NCBI RefSeq assembly: GCF_027922005.1
Contig: NZ_BSEV01000015.1
Span: forward strand, 62,001-126,000
Direction of reading: 5' to 3'
Origin: Streptosporangium carneum
Lineage (GTDB): Bacteria > Actinomycetota > Actinomycetes > Streptosporangiales > Streptosporangiaceae
DNA: 64,000 bases
The notes below the pieces were generated by a model that saw nothing but the letters and a program-made list of their open reading frames with translations, did no database searches and was not told the DNA's origin. Position numbers and translations under genes: made by a program. This document shows, one piece after another, positions 58,057 through 64,000 of the stretch (position 1 is its first letter; every line of letters starts with the position of its first letter).

Positions 58057-59211
58057 TCAGCGCAGGGAGCGGGCGAACGCCCTGATGTCGTCCACCAGCA
58101 GGGCGGGCTGTTCCATGGCGGCGAAGTGCCCGCCCCGGCCGAACTCCGTCCAGTGCGTGATGGTCGGGATGTCACGGTCGGCGAGGCGGCGGAGCGGGAC
58201 GAAGATGTCGTGCGGGAAGACCGCCACGCCGACCGGCACGGTGATCGCCGGCGGTCTGACCCCGCTCGCCGCCAGCCGCACGTCCTGGGCTCCCTCGTAG
58301 TAGAAGTGGGCCGACGACCCGGCGGTCGCGGTCAGCCAGTAGATCGTCACGACGGTGAGCAGCCGGTCACGGTCGATCGCGTCCTCGGGGACCTTCGCCG
58401 AGTCGGTCCACTCACGGAACTTCTCCACGATCCACGCGAGCTGGCCGACGGGTGAGTCGGTCAGCGCGTAGGACAGCGTCTGCGGCCGGGTGGCCATGAT
58501 CTTCATGTAGCCGGACAGCTCCGTGTCGAACCGTGCGAGGCGGGCCAGGCGCGCCTGGTCGGACTCGCTCAGGTCGTCGAGCTCGCCCCGCTCGCCGGAG
58601 GGGAACGTCATGAGCATGTTGACGTGCACCCCGGCGACGTGCCCGGGGTCGGTCCTGCCGAGTTCGAGGGAGATCACCGATCCGGCGTCGCCGCCCTGCG
58701 CGACGTAGCGGCCGTAGCCGAGACGCCGCATCAGCCCGGCCCACGCCCTCGCGATCCGGGGAACGTTCCACCCCGTCTCCCGCAGCGGGGTGGAGAAGCC
58801 GTATCCGGGGATGGACGGCACGACCAGGTGGAAGGCGTCGGCAGGGTCGCCGCCGTGGGCGCGGGGGTCGGTCAGCGGCCCGACGACGTCGAGGAACTCG
58901 GCGAAGGAGCCGGGCCAGCCGTGGGTCACGAGCAGCGCGAGCGCGTCGGGCTCAGGTGACCTGACATGCATGAAGTGCACGTTCGCGCCGTCGATCGCAG
59001 TGGTGAACTGGGGGTGGCGGTTCAGCAGCGCCTCGGCGGCGCGCCAGTCGTAGTCCGTCCGCCAGTACTCCGCCAGCTCCCTGAGATATCCGAGGGGCAC
59101 GCCCCGCTCCCAGCCTGTCTCCCCGAGCTCGTCGGGCCACCGCGTGTCCGCGATCCTGCGGCGCAGGTCGTCGAGGTCGGCCTGCGGGATGTCGATACGG
59201 AAGGGCTTCAT
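58057..59211 (-). CDS. epoxide hydrolase (EHN-domain type)
   Basis: The 384-residue protein has the N-terminal epoxide-hydrolase domain (KPFRIDIPQADLDDLRRRI, then WERGVPLGYLRELAEYWRTD) and an alpha/beta hydrolase core with HGWPGSF (about 95-101), the nucleophile aspartate in GGDAGS, and the histidine in GGHFAAME. These are the marks of the juvenile-hormone/microsomal-type epoxide hydrolases common in actinobacteria. No signal peptide is seen, so it acts in the cytoplasm, unlike the Tat-exported hydrolase at 3.3 kb. ATG 59211. Substrate unknown. It converges on the STAND gene. Confidence 0.93.
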   Translation of the reverse strand: MKPFRIDIPQADLDDLRRRIADTRWPDELGETGWERGVPLGYLRELAEYWRTDYDWRAAEALLNRHPQFTTAIDGANVHFMHVRSPEPDALALLVTHGWPGSFAEFLDVVGPLTDPRAHGGDPADAFHLVVPSIPGYGFSTPLRETGWNVPRIARAWAGLMRRLGYGRYVAQGGDAGSVISLELGRTDPGHVAGVHVNMLMTFPSGERGELDDLSESDQARLARLARFDTELSGYMKIMATRPQTLSYALTDSPVGQLAWIVEKFREWTDSAKVPEDAIDRDRLLTVVTIYWLTATAGSSAHFYYEGAQDVRLAASGVRPPAITVPVGVAVFPHDIFVPLRRLADRDIPTITHWTEFGRGGHFAAMEQPALLVDDIRAFARSLR

Positions 59212-59612
59212 GGTCGGACCCCGTCCACTCTGCGTCGTTCTCCGTCGGGCGGCACGAGGCGCCGCGCGGGTGCCGGGCGGCGCGCCGCCCTGACCGGCGA
59301 GGATCGTCCGCCCGACGCCGCGGGCGCGCCGGTCGCGGTGATCCACACCACGGGATCCTCACATCCGGCCGCTCCGCGGCGCATCTTCTGGATTGCGTCT
59401 CCCCGCCGTGTCAGGGCGGAGGCGTCTTCGGACCCGCGGATCCGAAAGACCGGACGCCGGGCGAAGAGCACGGAGGGAGAAGACCGGGAGATCGGCGCCG
59501 ATGCATGCTTGGGCCGCGGGAACCGGCGGGACGTCCGGCGTCCGGCCGAACGACGAACGAACGACGAATGAGGCATCCGGGAAATTCGCTTCCCCCGCGA
59601 GAGGACAGAGTC
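59212..59612. other. divergent intergenic region
   Basis: These 401 bp lack a supported gene. One 20-bp segment (59378-59397) has an inverted, 17/20-matching partner at 61091-61110. Short CGAACGA direct repeats occur at 59546-59572. Confidence 0.5.
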
Positions 59613-60416
59613 GTGACCCAGCTGCAGGACGTGATCTCCGACGTGACCACGGAAGGTGAGGAGGTCGACCGCCTGGTCGCCGGCCTCGACGCGGCGGGGT
59701 GGGCGCTGCCCACCCCCGCACCCGGATGGACGATCAAACACCAGATCGCCCACCTGATCTTCATCTTCCGGCTGGCGGGACTGGCGGCGTCCGATCCGGA
59801 GACGTTCAAGGCGCTGGCCGCAGGGGCGGGCAAGGACTTCAACGGGGCGGTGAACGCCGCGCTGGAGGAGTATCTCAACGACCCGCCGGAGACGCTGTTC
59901 GCCCGCTGGCAGGCGGAGCGGGAGGCCTCGCTCAAGGCGCTCGCCGCGGTGCCGGAGGACCAGACGGTGCCGTGGCTCGTCAGGCCCCTGCCGCCGGCCG
60001 TGCTCGCGAGCGCGGGATACATGGAGCTGTTCGGGCACGGCCAGGACATCGCCGACGCCCTCGGCGTACGGCGGGAGCCGACCGACCGCATCAGGCACCT
60101 GGTCGGGTTCGCCGTGCTGACGAAGGAGTTCGGATACCTGTCGCGGGGTTTGACGCCGCCGCAGGAGGAGTTCCGCTTCGAGCTCACCTCGCCCTCCGGC
60201 GAGCGGTGGGAGTTCGGTCCCGAGGACGCCGCGCAGCGGATCACCGGTCCCGCCCACGACTTCTGCCTGCTCGTGGTCAGGCGCAGGCACCGCGACGACC
60301 TCGCGCTCACCGCCTCGGGCGCGGAGGCCGACCGGTGGCTGGACATCGCCCAGGCCTACCGGGGGCCCGCGGGGGCCGGCCGTTCCCCCGGCCAGTTCGC
60401 GACCACGGGGCGGTGA
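59613..60416 (+). CDS. TIGR03084-family DinB-like metal-binding protein
   Basis: The 267-residue protein belongs to the maleylpyruvate-isomerase/mycothiol-dependent DinB group (TIGR03084-like). It has the N-terminal helix-bundle with a histidine ligand in WTIKHQIAHLIFIF (about 33-46) and the later motif LFGHGQDIADALGV, where H and D complete the metal site. A C-terminal beta-rich domain follows. GTG 59613 follows AGAGGACAGAG. A decayed tyrA lies immediately downstream. Substrate unknown. It shares superfamily, but not close sequence, with the partial gene at the window start. Confidence 0.85.
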   Translation: MTQLQDVISDVTTEGEEVDRLVAGLDAAGWALPTPAPGWTIKHQIAHLIFIFRLAGLAASDPETFKALAAGAGKDFNGAVNAALEEYLNDPPETLFARWQAEREASLKALAAVPEDQTVPWLVRPLPPAVLASAGYMELFGHGQDIADALGVRREPTDRIRHLVGFAVLTKEFGYLSRGLTPPQEEFRFELTSPSGERWEFGPEDAAQRITGPAHDFCLLVVRRRHRDDLALTASGAEADRWLDIAQAYRGPAGAGRSPGQFATTGR

Positions 60417-60417
60417 C

Positions 60418-61053
60418 GCGGCGCGCGTCTACACCGACCTGGCCAGCGTCAAGGCGCTGCCGCTCGCCAGGGCCGCCGGGCTCGGCTGCGATCTCGTGAG
60501 CTTCGTCGCGGGACACCCGCTGGCGGGGCGGGAGCGGTCGGGGCCGGTCGCGGCCCGGGCCGACCTGTTCCTGGGACGGCCGTGGGCGTACTGCCCGACG
60601 GAGCGGACCTCTCCCGAGGCGGTGGAGACGGTGCTCGCCCTGATCAAGCTCTGCGGGGGAGAGGCCGTCGTGGCCGACCGCGCCGCCGCGGCCGCCGCGC
60701 TGCGGGAACACGCGGGCACGCCCGACGAGGGGTCGGCGACGCGTCCCGGCCCTCCGCCTCCGGCGCGGGTCGCCGATCTCCTGCGTCGCGGCGCCGGCGG
60801 CGCCCACCGCGTCCCCGGCAAGCACGGCGGGCCCGCCAGGGCGTACGAGGTCCTCCACGTGCTCATCGGCGACCGGCCCGGCGAACTGGCCAGGCTGTTC
60901 CTCGCGGCCGAGGAGGCGGGGGTCAACATCGAGGACGTCCGCCTCGAGCACGCTCCCGGGCTGCCGCTGGGGGCCGCGGAGCTGCACGTGCGCGCGGAGG
61001 CGGTCCCGGCGCTGGCCCGGATCCTCCGCGAGCACGGGTGGTCCGCGCCGTAG
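60418..61053 (+). pseudogene. tyrA: prephenate dehydrogenase remnant, N-terminus and core missing
   Basis: From about 60427 the frame reads TyrA sequence: VYTDLASVKALPLARAAG, then FVAGHPLAGRERSGPVAARA, LCGGEAVV, then a jump to the C-terminal ACT region (RVPGKHGGPARAYEV, VLIGDRPGELARLF, AGVNIEDVRLEHAPG). The N-terminal NAD-binding glycine motif is absent because the frame emerges from the TIGR03084 stop region, and roughly 100 residues of the catalytic helical domain are deleted. The only in-frame start is GTG 60496, which would give a 185-residue fragment. It cannot be an active dehydrogenase. A second intact tyrA must exist if the host makes tyrosine by this route. Confidence 0.8.
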
Positions 61054-61189
61054 ACCTCCGGCCCGCGACACGTCCACCGCCGTGAGCGGGGCAATTCAAA
61101 AGATGCGTCGGACCGTCTCCGGACGCGAGCATGAAATGGTCACGCCGGTGGCGGACGGGTTGCCGCCGGCCGAAGGCGGGGGAGGTCCC

Positions 61190-62182
61190 ATGCCGACCGT
61201 TCTGGGTTCGCTGCGCAGCCTTCTGCTGGCGCCGTCCCTGGCCGAGGTGACTTTCGCGGGCCGGGGTTTCCCGGTCACGCCCACCGAGGCCACCCGGCGT
61301 CTTGAGGCGATTCCCCAGGCGGTGGTCTGCGGGTTCGAGTGGGGGATCAACGCGCGGGACCAGTGGGAGGTCGAGCGCAGGCTCGGCATGGTCGAGGAGG
61401 AACTGCGCGGGTTCGCGTACGAGGGCGCGACGATGGCCTTCACCGTCCTGGACGCGATGGGCGGCGGCCGTGGTCACCGTACCCGCGACCTGATGCTGGG
61501 CACCGGCAGGCCCCACATCTTCCTGACCTACATCGGCGTCGGCTTCGCCATGGCGCGGCTGCCGCGGTTGCTGTGGAGGAAGGTGGTCCCCGACCTGAGC
61601 GGGTCGGCCTACTATCCGACGATGAGCTGGCTGGCGGTCGACGGGTACGGCTTCGACCTGGCCTACTTCGACACCCGGCGCTGGATCGACGAGCAGAGGG
61701 TGCCCTCGTCCTATCCGTGGGAGGGCTCGCCGGACTACTTCCCCAGGGCCGTCGACCAGGGCATCGGGCGGGCCCTGTGGTTCGTCCACGGGGCCCAGGT
61801 GCCCGACGTCGCCGCCGCGGTCGAGCGCTTCGCCGACCACAGGCGGGCGGACCTGTGGAGCGGCGTCGGGCTGGCCGCGACGTTCGCGGGAGGGTGCGGG
61901 CCCGAGGCGCTGGCCGCGCTGCGCAGGCACGCGGGGGAGCACAGGCCCGAGCTCGCCCAGGGCGTGGTGTTCGCGACCAGGGCCCGTGACCACGCCGGGT
62001 TCGTGCCGCCGCACACCGAGGCCGCCGTCTCCGTCCTGGCGGACCTGTCCGTCGAGGCCGCCGTCGCGCTCGCGGAGGACACCGCCGTCGAGCGGGGCTC
62101 GGACGGGCTGCCGGCGTACGAGCTGTGGCGCAGAGGGGTGCGCGCGCACTTCCTCTCGCCCGCGGACCGCCTGTCGCGCTGA
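61190..62182 (+). CDS. DUF1702-family protein (UnbL-like), copy 1
   Basis: The 330-residue protein starts MPTVLGSLRSLLLAPSLAEV, the usual DUF1702 opening. Conserved stretches follow: GFAYEGATMAFTVLDAM (about 90-106), MARLPRLLW, WLAVDGYGFDLAYFDTRRW (about 151-169) and VDQGIGRALWFVHGAQVPDV. DUF1702 genes accompany CRTAC1/UnbV-type genes in enediyne polyketide clusters, where their biochemical role is unsettled. ATG 61190 follows GGGGGAGG; an upstream start at 61082 would add 36 unconserved residues. A second DUF1702 gene follows after 331 bp. Confidence 0.9.
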   Translation: MPTVLGSLRSLLLAPSLAEVTFAGRGFPVTPTEATRRLEAIPQAVVCGFEWGINARDQWEVERRLGMVEEELRGFAYEGATMAFTVLDAMGGGRGHRTRDLMLGTGRPHIFLTYIGVGFAMARLPRLLWRKVVPDLSGSAYYPTMSWLAVDGYGFDLAYFDTRRWIDEQRVPSSYPWEGSPDYFPRAVDQGIGRALWFVHGAQVPDVAAAVERFADHRRADLWSGVGLAATFAGGCGPEALAALRRHAGEHRPELAQGVVFATRARDHAGFVPPHTEAAVSVLADLSVEAAVALAEDTAVERGSDGLPAYELWRRGVRAHFLSPADRLSR

Positions 62183-62513
62183 CCGCCCGCGTCTTCCGCG
62201 TCCCACCGGCCTCTCCCGCGCGCCGTCCGCGCCGCCCGTGTCCCCCGCGTCGTCCGGCGTGCCGCGGACAGGGACCGCTGTTTTTCGTTGCCGTCTTTCT
62301 CGGAATTGTCGTCGCCGAAACAAGGGCGACTCAACTCGGCGGTTGGATATGACTCAACCCGCTGGTTGAAAGCGCATGACACCTTATTGTAAGGTTTCTT
62401 TCCATTTCCGTGAGCACGTTTGAAGTAGACAGTGAGTTGAGCCGCTTGTGTAGATTTGTCGCGAGATCACGCTGAGGAGACGAATCTAGCCGACAAGGGG
62501 CGTGGGAGAACAA
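62183..62513. other. AT-rich promoter region between the DUF1702 genes
   Basis: The left half is GC-rich and without structure. Positions 62280-62510 are markedly AT-rich with ATTGTAAGGTTTC and GTAGATTTGTC, so a promoter for the second DUF1702 gene is likely. The two TCAAC-type boxes at 62331-62369 lie here. No gene is visible. Confidence 0.55.
62331..62369. promoter_or_regulatory. two TCAAC-n-GTTGA type boxes
   Basis: TCAACTCGGCGGTTGG (62331-62346) and TCAACCCGCTGGTTGA (62354-62369) are 23 bp apart. The second is a perfect TCAACC-cgct-GGTTGA dyad. A half-site GTTGA recurs at 62436-62440. They precede the second DUF1702 gene by about 145-185 bp. A regulator-binding cluster is inferred. Confidence 0.5.
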
Positions 62514-63488
62514 GTGGCCAATTCTTGGAGGGCGCTGAGACGCCGTGTCCTGACACCAAGCGTCTCCGCCACAAAACTTGAGACGCGCGGTTTCAACGAG
62601 AAAAGCCCGGCCGCCAGGGAATTGCTGGAAACGATCGGCAAAACATTTCTCGCCGGTTACGCGTACGCGGCCGAGGCGCGTTCTCCCGCCGAAGCGGAGG
62701 AGCGCCTGGAGACGATTCCCACGCGGTTTCGCGGCTTCGCCTACGAGGGAGCCGCAATGGCTTTCACCGTTCTCGACGCCCTGCCGCTCACCGGCGGGAG
62801 GCGGGTCGCCGGATTCCTTTCCGGGCGGGGCGACGACCACGTCTACATGGCCTACGTCGGGATCGGCTGGGCGATGGCCCGGCTGCCGAGGTTCAGATGG
62901 CCCGACGTCTCCGCCCTCGACCCCCTGCTGCGCTGGCTCGTGCTCGACGGCTACGGCTTCCACCAGGCCTACTTCCACACGAACCGGTACGTGCACGCGC
63001 AGTTCAGCGACCCGCGGTTCCCCTGGACCGCCGACCGTTTCCAGAGCTACGCCAACCGCGCGATCGACCAGGGCATCGGACGGGCCATGTGGTTCGTCGG
63101 CGGCACCGACGCCGCCCTCGTCGCCGACATGATCGACAGGTTCCCGGAGTCCCGCAGGGACGACCTGTACGCGGGCGCGGGGCTGGCGGCCAGCTACGCG
63201 GGCGGCGCGGAGGAGCAGGAGCTGCGCGCGTTCTGGGAGCGGGCGGGCAGGCACCGCCCCCAGATCGCCCAGGGCTGCGCGTTCGCGGCCGAGGCCAGGC
63301 AGCGGGCCGGCCTCGTGGTGCCGCACACGCTGCTCGCCACACGGGTTTTCTGCGACATGACACCGGAACAGGCGGCGCGGACCAGTGAGAAGGCGCGCCC
63401 CGACGAGCCGGTCCAGGGCGACCTGCCCGCCTACGAGGTATGGCGACAGCGCGTCGCCGACGAGTTCGCATCCCTTGGGAGGTGTTAG
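62514..63488 (+). CDS. DUF1702-family protein (UnbL-like), copy 2
   Basis: The 324-residue paralogue of the preceding gene shares the landmarks GFAYEGAAMAFTVLDAL, MARLPRFRWPDVS, WLVLDGYGFHQAYFHTNRYV and IDQGIGRAMWFVGG. GTG 62514 with GGGAG upstream is preferred over GTG 62502. The two copies have clearly diverged, so the duplication is old. It has its own AT-rich upstream region. It is followed by the CRTAC1-like gene, starting four bases after its stop codon, so those two form an operon. Confidence 0.92.
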   Translation: MANSWRALRRRVLTPSVSATKLETRGFNEKSPAARELLETIGKTFLAGYAYAAEARSPAEAEERLETIPTRFRGFAYEGAAMAFTVLDALPLTGGRRVAGFLSGRGDDHVYMAYVGIGWAMARLPRFRWPDVSALDPLLRWLVLDGYGFHQAYFHTNRYVHAQFSDPRFPWTADRFQSYANRAIDQGIGRAMWFVGGTDAALVADMIDRFPESRRDDLYAGAGLAASYAGGAEEQELRAFWERAGRHRPQIAQGCAFAAEARQRAGLVVPHTLLATRVFCDMTPEQAARTSEKARPDEPVQGDLPAYEVWRQRVADEFASLGRC

Positions 63489-63491
63489 GAC

Positions 63492-64000
63492 GTGACTTCG
63501 ACAGTTGGCTGGCTGCGCAGGCAGCTACCGGGAATCGTCGCTCTCGTGCTGATCGTGACCACGTTCGTGGTGGCCCGTCTGCCCACGCCCTCGGCGGCGG
63601 ACACGGGGCTCATGGCGAAGAAGTACGCCTTCGCGCCGATGTCCGTCGCGCTGCCGGGCGGCTTCAAGCAGCAGGAGATCCGCAAGGTGCACCCCGACTA
63701 CACGCACATCGACGCGTGGATCTCCTCGGTCGGGGCCGCGATCGCGATGAACGACCTGGACGGCGACGGCCTGTCCAACGACCTGTGCATCGTCGACACC
63801 CGCATCGACCAGGTCGTGGTCACCCCGGTGCCCGGCGGGCGGACGAACCGGTACGAGCCCTTCGCGCTGAACCCGAGCCCGCTGCCCATGAACGACCACA
63901 TCGCGCCCATGGGCTGCGTGCCCGCCGACCTCAACGAGGACGGCCGCCTCGACCTGCTCGTCTACCTGTGGGGCCGCACGCCGATCCTCTACCTCGCCAA
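63492..64000 (+). CDS. CRTAC1/FG-GAP repeat protein (UnbV-like), 3' end cut by window
   Basis: The first 169 residues are present. An N-terminal membrane anchor or signal (QLPGIVALVLIVTTFVVA, about 11-28) is followed by two FG-GAP/VCBS-type calcium motifs, NDLDGDGLSNDLC (about 85-97) and ADLNEDGRLDLLVYLWG (about 143-159). The protein is therefore probably surface or periplasmic. CRTAC1-family proteins with a C-terminal ASPIC/UnbV domain follow DUF1702 genes in enediyne-type clusters; that domain lies beyond the window. GTG 63492 has AGGA just upstream. Confidence 0.88.
   Translation, partial: MTSTVGWLRRQLPGIVALVLIVTTFVVARLPTPSAADTGLMAKKYAFAPMSVALPGGFKQQEIRKVHPDYTHIDAWISSVGAAIAMNDLDGDGLSNDLCIVDTRIDQVVVTPVPGGRTNRYEPFALNPSPLPMNDHIAPMGCVPADLNEDGRLDLLVYLWGRTPILYLA

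Noticed and set aside
55170..58175. 1,001-residue minus-strand frame opposite the WD40 region
   Set aside because: It is repetitive only because the WD40 DNA is repetitive. The plus strand encodes clear WD40 units.

Overview
The window is chromosomal DNA from a high-GC actinomycete. Genes are dense with G/C-rich third codon positions, starts are often GTG or TTG, operons overlap by ATGA or GTGA, and several genes look leaderless. Family content is typical of filamentous actinobacteria, and a Streptosporangiales-like host is my best guess (inference, no 16S rRNA gene present): an XRE-nSTAND-WD40 protein, DUF6153 and DUF6221 proteins, an HrdB-like sigma factor, SpoIIE/PP2C phosphatases and DUF1702/CRTAC1 proteins. 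I see no tRNA or rRNA gene, CRISPR array or intact insertion sequence. Both window ends cut genes.

Layout. 0-7.4 kb: small regulatory and stress genes (DinB, methyltransferase, XRE-cupin, SDR, Tat-exported epoxide hydrolase-like protein, TetR, DUF899) and two small secreted proteins. 7.5-11.6 kb: selA-selB behind a structured leader, then a stand-alone B3/B4 tRNA-editing-like domain. 11.8-15.6 kb: a cytochrome P450 and a GAF-PAS-GAF-SpoIIE phosphatase. 15.7-27.4 kb: an aromatic-degradation island. It holds an IclR regulator, a perfect 21-bp palindrome, pobA-pcaH-pcaG-pcaB-pcaL (4-hydroxybenzoate to 3-oxoadipate), a PaoABC-like molybdenum aldehyde oxidoreductase and a FUSC-family transporter. 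27.5-36.7 kb: an amino-acid permease, MBL and LLM oxidoreductases, a decayed DUF6221 gene inside a minisatellite, a degenerate PP2C protein, a Tat-exported class V aminotransferase-like enzyme and a DUF6153 protein. 36.7-42.5 kb: a cysteine-synthase-like enzyme coupled to an MFS transporter, a Zn-type ArsR/SmtB-CDF pair, a deaminase with altered motifs, DUF4142 and an HTH-only LuxR protein. 42.5-50.2 kb: TetR-acyl-CoA ligase-enoyl-CoA hydratase, an amino-acid permease, and a complete ferredoxin-reductase-P450 chain. 50.2-61 kb: a group 1/2 sigma factor, secreted proteins, a 1,281-residue STAND protein with 14 WD40 repeats, an epoxide hydrolase, a TIGR03084 protein and a decayed prephenate dehydrogenase. 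61-64 kb: two DUF1702 genes and the start of a CRTAC1/FG-GAP gene, a set known from enediyne-type polyketide clusters.

How the parts work together. The clearest pathway is aromatic aldehyde to hydroxybenzoate (PaoABC-like), to protocatechuate (PobA), to 3-oxoadipate (PcaHG, PcaB, PcaL), with FUSC as a possible aromatic-acid efflux pump; pcaIJ and pcaF must lie elsewhere. SelA and SelB imply selenocysteine use, but selD, tRNA-Sec and a selenoprotein gene are not visible. The ferredoxin, reductase and P450 form a self-contained electron chain. The right edge probably enters a specialised-metabolism locus whose core genes are outside the window.

All calls come from reading the sequence; no database search was run.
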